DNA of 7,670 nt from Chthoniobacterales bacterium (GCA_013697365.1 JACCXA010000079.1:1-7670); one strand, 5' to 3'; shown: positions 1-6,491, counted from the stretch's first letter. Notes: a model not told the origin generated them from the sequence alone. Numbers and translations: made by a program.

Positions 1-629
1 GGTATCAGACCACCCCTGGGCGCTTCAAATTCAGCCTGAAAGCGCCGCAGAAGGTCACGCACTTTGCGAAGCTGCGGAACTGCGGAGACACGATGCGCTA
101 TTTCCACCAGGTCATCAGCGACCTGGAAGGGAAGCTCGGCTGTGTGCTTTTTCAGTTGCCGCCCGCGCTCAAAAAAGATGCTGCGCTGCTGGGCGCTTTC
201 CTGGCCGATGTGCCGAACGGGATGCGCGGGGCTTTTGAGTTTCGCGACCCGTCCTGGTTCGATGAGGAAGTCTACGATTTGCTCCGGAGCAAAAATCTCG
301 CGCTTTGCATCGCCGAAAGTGAAAAACTTTCGACGCCTTTTGTAGCGACCGCCGAATATGGCTATCTGCGTCTGCGCCGCGAAGATTATCAGGATACCGA
401 CATGGCGCGCTGGGCTGATGTCATCAGGGCGAAGGAAGGCATCTGGTCAGACGCCTTCGTCTACTTGAAGCACGAGGAGAGCGGGATGGGGCCGAGGCTG
501 GCCGCGCAATTGATAGCGCTGCTCAAGGGGAATTCTAACACTCTCAACGTCGCGCAGGCGACAGCCGACTCGTCTTCCTCCGCAGCTACGCAGCAGCCCG
601 GCGCTTCTGCTTCACCAGAGTCGAAGTAG
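1..629 (+). CDS. DUF72 (YecE-like) family protein, 5' end missing
   Basis: The reading frame is open from base 3, before any start codon, so the N-terminus lies outside the window and about 208 codons are visible. The visible part matches the DUF72/YecE family, a TIM-barrel-like fold of unknown biochemical function. It has an FKFSLKAPQKVTH segment at the left edge, then LGCVLFQLPP, FEFRDPSWF, YGYLRLRREDY and a terminal block with VYLKHEESGMGP. Family members are usually about 240-300 residues, so perhaps 60-80 residues are missing. The last ~23 residues are rich in Ser, Ala, Gln and Pro and unlike the conserved domain; their final ~15 codons lie inside the 3' end of the convergent ku gene. 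In my recollection DUF72 genes often sit near Ku/LigD repair genes in soil bacteria, but a repair role is only suggested by that association. Confidence 0.85.
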   Translation, partial: YQTTPGRFKFSLKAPQKVTHFAKLRNCGDTMRYFHQVISDLEGKLGCVLFQLPPALKKDAALLGAFLADVPNGMRGAFEFRDPSWFDEEVYDLLRSKNLALCIAESEKLSTPFVATAEYGYLRLRREDYQDTDMARWADVIRAKEGIWSDAFVYLKHEESGMGPRLAAQLIALLKGNSNTLNVAQATADSSSSAATQQPGASASPESK

Positions 630-1452
630 AGCGGTTGCCATTGGAACGGGCCGCGCTGTTCCCGTTGCGCTTTGGCTTGAGGGATTGGCTCCGGCTCAGG
701 CTTTCCTGCAATACCTTCACGAGATCGACGACATTTGTGCTGCGCACCGGCGCGGCCGGCCGGTCAGCCAGCTCGCGATTCTGCGCCTTTTGCTCAATCA
801 TCTCCAGGACCGCGGTGCGATATTCATCCTGATATTTTTCCGGCTCCCATGCGACCGACATGCTCTCAATGAGCGTCTGCGCCATCTTGAGTTCTTTGTC
901 GGAAATCGCGCCGTCCGTCCCGCTCTTCAATTCCTCAGGGCTCAGAATCTCTGAAGCGAAATGCATTAGCTCGAGGATGAGAAAGAGACCGTCAGGTTTG
1001 ACCGAGGCGAGATGCTCGCGGTTGCTGATGACGACTTTCGCGATCCCGATCTTGCCGGTGCCGGCGAGCGCCTTGTGCAGGAGCGCGTAAGCTTTCTCGC
1101 CCCCTTTCTGCGGCTCGAGGAAGTATGGCTTGTAAAAGAACTTCGGATCAACCTGTTCGAGGCCAACAAAATCGGTGATGTCAATCGAGTGCGTCGACTC
1201 GATTTTCACCTTGGCGAAATCTTCTTCCTTCAAAACGATGAAGTGGCCGCGCTCGTACTCGTAGCCCTTCACGATCTGATCCGAAGAGACTTCCTGCGCG
1301 TCGTTCTCGGCGACTTTTTTGTATTTGATCGGGCTGAGATCAGTCGCGCGCAGCTGGCGGAAACTGATCTTTTCTTCGCGCGTCGCCGGATAAACGGAAA
1401 CGGGGATGTAAACTAGGCCGAAGCTGATACTGCCTTTCCAAATGGGTCTCAT
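586..1452 (-). CDS. ku: Prokaryotic Ku protein, DNA end-binding for non-homologous end joining
   Basis: This 288-residue protein is a full-length bacterial Ku (usual range about 260-300). Ku homodimers form a ring on broken double-stranded DNA ends in the cytoplasm and recruit the ligase LigD. The N-terminus (MRPIWKGSISFGLV, then PVSVYPAT) is the hallmark opening of the Ku core. ATDLSPIKYKKV, the segment containing KGYEYERGHFIVLKEEDF, and the block with SIDITDFV and DPKFFYKPYFLEP follow in the usual order. After about residue 230 the core gives way to a tail rich in Lys, Arg, Ser and Asn ending KQKRRAAA, typical of bacterial Ku and thought to contribute to DNA binding. No clear Shine-Dalgarno precedes the ATG, but the start matches the family N-terminus exactly. 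No LigD is present in the window. The 3' end overlaps the convergent DUF72 gene by 44 bp. Confidence 0.96.
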   Translation of the reverse strand: MRPIWKGSISFGLVYIPVSVYPATREEKISFRQLRATDLSPIKYKKVAENDAQEVSSDQIVKGYEYERGHFIVLKEEDFAKVKIESTHSIDITDFVGLEQVDPKFFYKPYFLEPQKGGEKAYALLHKALAGTGKIGIAKVVISNREHLASVKPDGLFLILELMHFASEILSPEELKSGTDGAISDKELKMAQTLIESMSVAWEPEKYQDEYRTAVLEMIEQKAQNRELADRPAAPVRSTNVVDLVKVLQESLSRSQSLKPKRNGNSAARSNGNRSTSTLVKQKRRAAA

Positions 1453-1575
1453 AAGCGAAATGCCCAGTGGGCGGTGAACCGGAACTGCCGCAGCCTAACG
1501 ACACGCGGCGGCAGCTGTCAACAAGCGGAAGATTGCGGCAGTGTTTGACAGGGCGGACTACCGCAGCGCGTTGGT
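1453..1575. other. Intergenic region upstream of ku with a small inverted repeat
   Basis: This 123-bp gap separates the histidine phosphatase stop from the ku start, both on the minus strand. CTGCCGC (1485-1491) is complementary to GCGGCAG at 1508-1514 and again at 1535-1541, so alternative 7-bp stems could form. No T-run follows on the minus strand, so it is not a convincing terminator. I see no clear promoter, although this is the only non-coding stretch directly upstream of ku. Confidence 0.3.
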
Positions 1576-2076
1576 TTACCGCACGCCGCCCGCGTAGTGC
1601 AGCCGGAGCAATTCTGGCGGCGAACCGCAGCTCAAAACGAAGAGATTATCGTATTCTGTTTCCTCCAGGGTAATGGGATCACGAACGCCGAGGAGTTTGA
1701 TGATCTCCGGGAGGGTATTCGAATGCCCGACAACCAGGATGTTGCCGTCGGCTATTTTCATTTTCGCGAGGAGTGTCGGCGTCTCAGCCGCCGGGACGAT
1801 GCTGACTTCCCTTCCCGCGAGGCGTGCAACCGGTCCCGCCGTCTGCTGGGTGCGTTGAAATTCTGTCGCGTAAACGGATTGGATCTTCGCGTCTTTCAGA
1901 ACAGCGGCGAGCGCTTCGGCCCGCGCTCGCCCGGCTTCCGAGAGCGCGGGATCTTTCGCGTTTTGACTCGCGTCCTGGGCCTTCTCGGCGTGGCGGACGA
2001 GGTAGATAGTCGACTGAGCCTCGTGGCCCTGGACCAGGGCAAAGGAAAAAAGGGCGAAGAAAAGAATACGCTGCAT
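1576..2076 (-). CDS. Exported histidine phosphatase family protein (SixA/PGM-like)
   Basis: This 166-residue protein is a member of the histidine phosphatase (phosphoglycerate mutase-like) superfamily, whose members transfer phosphate through a catalytic histidine. The motif LVRHAEK places the nucleophile at His29 with Arg28 beside it. TEFQRTQQTA supplies a second phosphate-pocket arginine (Arg75), and VVGHSNTLPEII supplies the second catalytic histidine (His118). All core residues are therefore present. Residues 1-21 form a hydrophobic signal peptide-like leader (MQRILFFALFSFALVQG), so the enzyme probably acts in the periplasm, unlike cytoplasmic SixA. Its short length fits the SixA-like branch. 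The substrate cannot be read from the sequence. It lies upstream of ku on the same strand, 123 bp away, and is divergent from the M48 peptidase gene. Confidence 0.85.
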   Translation of the reverse strand: MQRILFFALFSFALVQGHEAQSTIYLVRHAEKAQDASQNAKDPALSEAGRARAEALAAVLKDAKIQSVYATEFQRTQQTAGPVARLAGREVSIVPAAETPTLLAKMKIADGNILVVGHSNTLPEIIKLLGVRDPITLEETEYDNLFVLSCGSPPELLRLHYAGGVR

Positions 2077-2235
2077 GGTCGAAGCCTAACCGGAACCCGC
2101 GTCCGAAAGCGAACCGCGGTATAAATCGTACTGCCCGCTCCTGCAGCCTTCGTTCAAATCCGCGTGCGACGCCCTTCCTCGCGAACTCCGCAGTTTTACA
2201 GGGGCTAGCTTCAGAAACTGTCTGACCGGAGAAAC
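2077..2235. promoter_or_regulatory. Divergent intergenic region between the phosphatase and M48 peptidase genes
   Basis: This 159-bp stretch must carry the upstream signals of both divergent genes. I could not assign confident -35/-10 pairs. A TATAAAT-like string occurs near 2120 but has no well-spaced partner. The right half holds an inverted repeat, CAGTTT (2191-2196) with AAACTG (2215-2220), flanked by CTCCG (2186-2190) and CGGAG (2227-2231). The last arm contains the putative Shine-Dalgarno of the M48 gene. Confidence 0.35.
2186..2231 (+). repeat. Two-part inverted repeat that could sequester the M48 ribosome binding site
   Basis: CTCCG plus CAGTTT (2186-2196) is complementary to AAACTG (2215-2220) and CGGAG (2227-2231), with an 18-base loop and a 6-base bulge on the right arm. 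The GGAG at 2228-2231 is the likely Shine-Dalgarno of the GTG start at 2236. If the RNA folds this way, the ribosome binding site is paired. The complementarity is seen directly; any regulatory effect is inference. Confidence 0.3.
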
Positions 2236-3090
2236 GTGGAAGCGCGAGCCGCCAACATCACAGGCACATCCGATTCTTTTCGGATGAGACGCGGCAACAT
2301 TAAGTGGATTCCAATCGCGATCGCCGGCTTGATCTTTGCCTGGCAGTATTTCGGTTCGGAGAAGTTTGTTAATCCCGAGACGGGCCGAAAAAGCCACGTT
2401 GGAATGTCGGTGCAACAGGAAGCTGCGCTCGGTTTTCAAACTTTCCGGCAGGTCCTGGCGCAATCACGTACGATCGATTCCGGACCGGAATTCGACGTGG
2501 TAAAAACAGTGGCTAGTCGACTCGCCAAAGCGACCGGAGAAGCGGGGCAGAGCTACGAGTGGCAGGTCTCGCTCATCGATGACAACAAGGTAAACGCCTT
2601 CTGTCTTCCGGGAGGTAAGATCGTGGTTTACACCGGGATCCTTCCGGTGGCGCAGAATGATGCCGCACTGGCCACGGTCATGGGCCACGAGATGGCGCAT
2701 GCGACCTCGCGGCACGGAGCGCAGCGTGTGCTGCAGCAGAACCTGACGCAAACTGCCATGATGGGCGTGGCTGTCTCGCTTTCCGACATGGAATACGGGC
2801 AGCAACGCGCCGTGATGGGTGCGCTTGGGGCCGGAGCGCAGTTCGGCGTTTTGATGCCGTTCGGAAGGAAGCACGAAACGGAGGCGGACGAGATCGGCCT
2901 CATGTATATGGCACGCGCCGGCTATGACCCGCGCGAAAGCCTGAATTTTTGGAAGCGGATGGACCAGGCAGGCCGGGCCGGGCCGCCGGAGTTTCTTTCG
3001 ACCCATCCATCACACGGCACGCGCATCCAGCAGCTCGAGTCGCTGATGCCGAAGGCGATGGAAGCCTACAGTCGCGCGCGCGGTCAGTAG
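2236..3090 (+). CDS. Membrane-anchored M48 family zinc metallopeptidase
   Basis: This is a 284-residue gluzincin peptidase of the M48 (Oma1/BepA/LoiP-like) family, members of which degrade misfolded envelope proteins. The zinc site is complete: HEMAH gives His151, Glu152 and His155, and HETEADEIG gives the third ligand Glu216. A C-terminal STHPSHGTRI motif, conserved in the family, follows. Residues about 22-39 form one hydrophobic segment (WIPIAIAGLIFAWQYF) without a lipobox, so the catalytic domain is probably anchored to the inner membrane and faces the periplasm. There is no TPR extension of the BepA kind. The GTG at 2236 has GGAG four bases upstream. An ATG at 2284 (residue 17) still precedes the membrane segment but lacks a visible Shine-Dalgarno, so the exact start is open. 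It reads in the same direction as the barrel-cupredoxin-cyclase genes, but the gap makes shared transcription uncertain. Confidence 0.93.
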   Translation: MEARAANITGTSDSFRMRRGNIKWIPIAIAGLIFAWQYFGSEKFVNPETGRKSHVGMSVQQEAALGFQTFRQVLAQSRTIDSGPEFDVVKTVASRLAKATGEAGQSYEWQVSLIDDNKVNAFCLPGGKIVVYTGILPVAQNDAALATVMGHEMAHATSRHGAQRVLQQNLTQTAMMGVAVSLSDMEYGQQRAVMGALGAGAQFGVLMPFGRKHETEADEIGLMYMARAGYDPRESLNFWKRMDQAGRAGPPEFLSTHPSHGTRIQQLESLMPKAMEAYSRARGQ

Positions 3091-3138
3091 GTCCCGGTTT
3101 TCTCTGGGCGGGTCTGCCTGGCAGTTCACTCGGTGATT

Positions 3139-3165
3139 GACTGCGCCGGGCGCGCGCCAACAGTC
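3139..3165. repeat. GC-rich inverted repeat between the M48 and barrel genes
   Basis: GACTG (3139-3143) and CAGTC (3161-3165) form a 5-bp inverted repeat around a GC-rich centre containing the perfect palindrome GGCGCGCGCC (3149-3158). It has no T-run, so it is a poor intrinsic terminator candidate. It could be an operator or a 5' UTR hairpin. It is one reason to prefer a downstream start for the barrel gene. Confidence 0.25.
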
Positions 3166-3178
3166 TGAAGCGCGCAAC

Positions 3179-4069
3179 TTGAAACATTGTGTAAAGACGC
3201 AGCCAGAACGGGTGGCGGGGTCAGTCTCCGCGGGAAAATTTCTTCTCCTGCTCGTCGCCGTCACGCTGCTACCGACGTTGCCGGCGCGCGGGAACTGGGT
3301 CTTCGATCTTCGCAGCGGCGGCCTTTACGACAGCAATGTCTCCCGTTCAAATCGTTCCGAGGATGTCCTGGATGACGCAGCGTGGCGCACCGTAATCACA
3401 GCGGGGCAGGGGATTCAGCTCACCGACGACGTAAGGCTGGGCGTCTTTGCTGAAGTGGAAAGCCATGTCTGGGCGACCTACGACGGTCTGAATAATCTCA
3501 GACCCGGCCTGGGCGCAAATCTTCGCTATCGTTTCGGGCTCGGGAAAAACGCGCCCTGGATTCGGGCGGAAACCAAGGCGTCCTATGCGGACTTCGCGGA
3601 AGCGAGGCGCAGTGGGTGGGAGGTCCGCCCGGGGATTCGCGGCGGACTGCGCCTTACGGAACGGTTCGCCCTGGAAGCCGCCTATGAGTATGAGCACTTC
3701 GCCGCCCGCGATGTCCGTTTCGATCAGGAAGCTCACGCCGCGTCTCTGCGCGGGACGCTTGCGATCACATCATCGATGCAGATCGCCGTGGGCTACAAAT
3801 TTCGTCACGGCGACGTAAACTCCTATGCGGTTCCTCCGCGACCGGACATCGTGAAAATTTCCAAAGATTTTGGTCCGATCGATACCTTCGACACGCCCTA
3901 TATCGCCTATCGCCTGGCGGCTTCCACCCACAGCAGTTCGGTGGCAATCAGCCAGGCGCTAGGCAATTTTGCCGCATTGCAGTTGAGCTATGAATGGCAG
4001 CACACGGCGCGCGAGTCTTTGCGCTACACCAATCATCTGGCGGAGTTAGCCGTCGCGCTCTCGTTTTAA
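3179..4069 (+). CDS. Outer-membrane beta-barrel-like protein, first gene of the cyclase cassette
   Basis: I do not recognise a named family, but the protein has the features of an outer-membrane barrel. It has a signal peptide (hydrophobic run KFLLLLVAVTLLPTLPA), an opening FDLRSGGLYDSNVSRS typical of barrel proteins, and then alternating polar and hydrophobic strands rich in aromatic residues (ANLRYRFGL, FALEAAYEYEHF, MQIAVGYKFRHGD, ALQLSYEWQHTARES). It ends in LAVALSF, a terminal phenylalanine of the kind used for barrel assembly. The start is uncertain: TTG at 3179 has GAAG eight bases upstream and gives a positively charged signal peptide N-region. TTG at 3137 and GTG at 3212 are alternatives in frame, giving 310 or 285 residues. 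Its stop codon directly abuts the ATG of the cupredoxin gene, so the two are almost certainly co-expressed. Whether it is a pore, adhesin or receptor cannot be read from the sequence. Confidence 0.75.
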   Translation: MKHCVKTQPERVAGSVSAGKFLLLLVAVTLLPTLPARGNWVFDLRSGGLYDSNVSRSNRSEDVLDDAAWRTVITAGQGIQLTDDVRLGVFAEVESHVWATYDGLNNLRPGLGANLRYRFGLGKNAPWIRAETKASYADFAEARRSGWEVRPGIRGGLRLTERFALEAAYEYEHFAARDVRFDQEAHAASLRGTLAITSSMQIAVGYKFRHGDVNSYAVPPRPDIVKISKDFGPIDTFDTPYIAYRLAASTHSSSVAISQALGNFAALQLSYEWQHTARESLRYTNHLAELAVALSF

Positions 4070-4723
4070 ATGAAAAGAGCGCTCGTCATCGCGTTGGCCG
4101 CTAGTCTCTGCGGCCCTGTCCTGGCGCACGCCGGAAGTTTCGTCGTCACTGTGAAAGACAGCAAAGGCGTTCCGGTGCTGGATGCCGTGGTTTACGCGGA
4201 ACCGCTCGTTGGTGACAAACAAAAAAGCAAGGCGCAGTCGGCCGTCATCGACCAACAGAACCAGCAATTCGTTCCCTACGTGAGTGCGATCGAGGCCGGC
4301 ACGGCGGTCAGGTTTCCAAACAAGGACAACATCCGTCACCACGTTTACTCTTTTTCACCCGCAAAGAAGTTCGAGCTTCCGCTCTATGCGGGCATCCCGG
4401 CGGAGCCCGTGGTCTTTGAGCAACCCGGCGTCGTCACACTGGGATGCAACATTCATGATTGGATGCTGGCCTACGTGGCGGTGCTGGGGACACCGCATTT
4501 CCAGATCACGCGCGCGGATGGTCGCGTTACGCTAATGGGCTTGCCAGCCGGGTCCTACAAACTGGAGGTCTGGCAACCACGGATGAAGGCGACGTCCGGC
4601 CAGCTGGCGCAAACGATCGACCTGGGGGGAGCGGAGAATAAGGAAGTCAGCTTCGCCCTGGATCTAAAGCCCGACTTCCGGATCAAGAAGGCGCCGTCGC
4701 TGAATCCGGAGGGTTACCGCTGA
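4070..4723 (+). CDS. Periplasmic cupredoxin-like protein (often annotated 'methylamine utilization protein')
   Basis: This is a 217-residue exported protein with a signal peptide (MKRALVIALAASLCGPVLAHA). A beta-sandwich-like start is followed by a cupredoxin segment: FPNKDNIRHHVYSFS offers His90/His91, and GCNIHDWM offers Cys126, His129 and Met132. A His plus Cys, His and Met set is the ligand set of blue-copper proteins. The C-x2-H-x2-M spacing is, however, tighter than in plastocyanin or pseudoazurin. Residues about 145-200 (ADGRVTLMGLPAGSYKLEVW) resemble a carboxypeptidase regulatory-like beta-sandwich. Proteins of this type carry the database name 'methylamine utilization protein', but no other methylamine genes are near, so that name should not be taken as function. 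The ATG begins immediately after the barrel TAA with no Shine-Dalgarno of its own, implying translational coupling. Its own stop overlaps the cyclase start. Copper binding is likely but inferred. Confidence 0.85.
   Translation: MKRALVIALAASLCGPVLAHAGSFVVTVKDSKGVPVLDAVVYAEPLVGDKQKSKAQSAVIDQQNQQFVPYVSAIEAGTAVRFPNKDNIRHHVYSFSPAKKFELPLYAGIPAEPVVFEQPGVVTLGCNIHDWMLAYVAVLGTPHFQITRADGRVTLMGLPAGSYKLEVWQPRMKATSGQLAQTIDLGGAENKEVSFALDLKPDFRIKKAPSLNPEGYR
4708..4713 (+). promoter_or_regulatory. Strong ribosome binding site setting a CTG start for the cyclase gene
   Basis: GGAGGG at 4708-4713 lies six bases before CTG at 4720, which overlaps the TGA of the cupredoxin gene as CTGA. The cyclase frame is open from the codon after the TAA at 4639-4641. 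Between there and 4783 it contains no ATG, GTG or TTG. The TTG at 4783 lies inside the first membrane segment. The Shine-Dalgarno, the overlap and the membrane topology all point to CTG. Confidence 0.7.
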
Positions 4724-6441
4724 GCTTTCGCTTCCGCAGTTTTCGCGGACGTCTCCTGTTCTTTCTGGTTGCTCTCCTCACCTTGCTCCAGTGCGCCACT
4801 TACTTCGTGGTGCAGAACGCGAACCGGCGAAACGCGCTCGCTCAGATCAAAGCGAACCTGGAGACCGGCGCGGTGATCTTCGAGCGTTTGATTCGACAAC
4901 GGGAGCGGCAGATGACGGAGGCCGCGGGGATTCTGGCGGAAGACTTCGGTTTCAAAGAGGCGGTGAACGAAGGTGACCGGCCGACCACGCTTTCGGCGCT
5001 GAGCAATCTCGCGCAAAGAATCGAGGCGGACGTGGTCCAGCTCGTCTCGCTGGAGGGAACGCTGCTCTTCGATACGCTGGATCTTAAGCGGGCCGAAATT
5101 CCTTTTCCCTTTCCGGCTTTGATCGCGCGGGCGGAGGCAAGCGAAACGCTGCAATCCCAGGCCTTCGTTTTTCTCGATGGGCAACTTTACGCGATGGTTG
5201 CGACCGCACTGCGCGCGCCCGACCCGAAAGCGTGGATCACGGTGGGATTTCGCATCACGGACGATTTCGCGCGCGAATTCAAAAGCTATGCGGACCTCGA
5301 GATCTCCTTCTTCGCGCTGGCCGACGGCGAGCGCGTCATCGCATCGACCTTCAACAACCAGACGCGGCGCGAGGACCTCCGTGCCTCCTTGCAGAAGCAG
5401 CAACCGAAACCCGGCCAGGCAGGTGACCTCATCCTCGCCGGCGACCGATTTGTCAGTTATCTGCTGAAGCTTTCCACCGATGGAGGCGGCGACGCGGTGG
5501 TGGTTCTCCAACGCTCCCTGGCCAGACAGTTGGCGCCCTATCTTCGCCTCGAGAAAACTCTCCTTCTCCTGGCAGTCGCCGGATTAGTCGTCTCCATATC
5601 GCTGAGCCTCTGGATGGCGCGGACCGTTTCCGGACCTGTGCGCGCCCTGGCGCAAGGCGCGAAGAAAATCGAGGAGGGTGATTACGCGCATCGTGTGATC
5701 ACGCGGCAGCGCGACGAGATCGGAACCTTGGCGACCGCCTTCAACAATATGTCACATGGTCTCGCGGAGAGGGACCGCGTGCGCTCACTCCTGGGTAAAG
5801 TCGTTTCGCCTGCCATCGCGGCCGAGCTAATGGGCAAGGAACTCACCCTCGGAGGCGAGGAGCGCGAAGTGACGATCCTTTTTTCCGACATCCGGAATTT
5901 CACCGGGATTTGCGAGCGCCTCGGCCCGGCGGAAATGCTGGAGACGCTCAACCTTTGCTTCACCCAAATGAGCGAGATCATCGAACGCCATGGGGGAGTC
6001 GTGGATAAATATGTCGGCGACGCGATCATGGCGCTCTTTGGCGCGCCGATCAGCAGTCCGCGCGACGCGGACGCGGCACTCTGCGCGGCGCTCAAAATGT
6101 CCGAGGCGTTGGACGAACTGAATCGCAAATGGCGCGACAAAGGGCAGCCGACGTTCGAGATGGGTATCGGAATCAATACAGACGTGGTGATTGCCGGCAA
6201 TATGGGCTCGCAGGCACGCTTGAACTACACTGTGATCGGAGACGGCGTGAATCTGGCCTCCCGCCTCGAGGGACTGACAAAGAATTCAGAGTATGGAACC
6301 CGGATCATCGTCGGTGCAGGGACCCTCGCGGCTGCCCGCGACAGTTACGAGACACGGCCGCTGGGCGAAGTGCTCGTGAAAGGAAAACAGAAAACCACCG
6401 CGATCTTCGCTTTAGTCGCTCGCGGCAAGAGTGGGACATAG
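4720..6441 (+). CDS. Membrane class III adenylate cyclase with periplasmic sensor and HAMP domains
   Basis: This sensor enzyme is predicted to make cAMP from ATP. Counting from CTG at 4720 it has 573 residues. The first membrane helix spans about 10-28 and a periplasmic domain about 33-277, its size and long initial helix suggesting a double-Cache fold. A second membrane helix lies at about 281-301, HAMP at about 300-353 (SGPVRALAQGAKKIEEGDY) and a class III cyclase domain from about 378. The catalytic set is complete: metal-binding Asp390 (FSDIRNF) and Asp434 (VGDAIMALFG), substrate-selecting Lys430 and Thr504 (the Lys/Thr pair as in cyanobacterial CyaC-type adenylate cyclases), and Asn511 and Arg515 in VNLASRLEG. 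It overlaps the cupredoxin gene by four bases, so the two are translationally coupled. The neighbours suggest the sensor may respond to the cupredoxin or to a copper or redox cue, but no ligand is evident. Starting at TTG 4783 would cut the first helix. Confidence 0.93.
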   Translation: MSFRFRSFRGRLLFFLVALLTLLQCATYFVVQNANRRNALAQIKANLETGAVIFERLIRQRERQMTEAAGILAEDFGFKEAVNEGDRPTTLSALSNLAQRIEADVVQLVSLEGTLLFDTLDLKRAEIPFPFPALIARAEASETLQSQAFVFLDGQLYAMVATALRAPDPKAWITVGFRITDDFAREFKSYADLEISFFALADGERVIASTFNNQTRREDLRASLQKQQPKPGQAGDLILAGDRFVSYLLKLSTDGGGDAVVVLQRSLARQLAPYLRLEKTLLLLAVAGLVVSISLSLWMARTVSGPVRALAQGAKKIEEGDYAHRVITRQRDEIGTLATAFNNMSHGLAERDRVRSLLGKVVSPAIAAELMGKELTLGGEEREVTILFSDIRNFTGICERLGPAEMLETLNLCFTQMSEIIERHGGVVDKYVGDAIMALFGAPISSPRDADAALCAALKMSEALDELNRKWRDKGQPTFEMGIGINTDVVIAGNMGSQARLNYTVIGDGVNLASRLEGLTKNSEYGTRIIVGAGTLAAARDSYETRPLGEVLVKGKQKTTAIFALVARGKSGT

Positions 6442-6491
6442 CGGGGAGGAATTCGCACCGCACGGATCAGCCTCTGCTGCGAAGGGGGAGG

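Noticed and set aside
1012..1416. Plus-strand open frame of 134 codons within ku
   Set aside because: It is the antisense shadow of the Ku core, and Ku itself is unambiguous.
1485..1541. Possible terminator from CTGCCGC/GCGGCAG repeats between the phosphatase and ku genes
   Set aside because: The 7-bp stem has a 16-base or longer loop and no T-run on either strand, so it is listed only as an inverted repeat.
1597..2124. Plus-strand open frame of 175 codons
   Set aside because: It is antisense to the histidine phosphatase, whose catalytic motifs are intact.
2464..3006. Minus-strand open frame of 180 codons opposite the M48 gene
   Set aside because: It is fully contained opposite the HExxH peptidase, is rich in Arg and His, and has no family features.
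4070..4723. Methylamine metabolism function for the cupredoxin gene
   Set aside because: No methylamine dehydrogenase or other mau gene is present. The name comes from database habit rather than from anything in this sequence.
4714..5511. Long minus-strand open frame (265 codons) opposite the cyclase gene
   Set aside because: It is antisense to the conserved cyclase sensor region, has no recognisable motif and is explained by high GC content at third codon positions.
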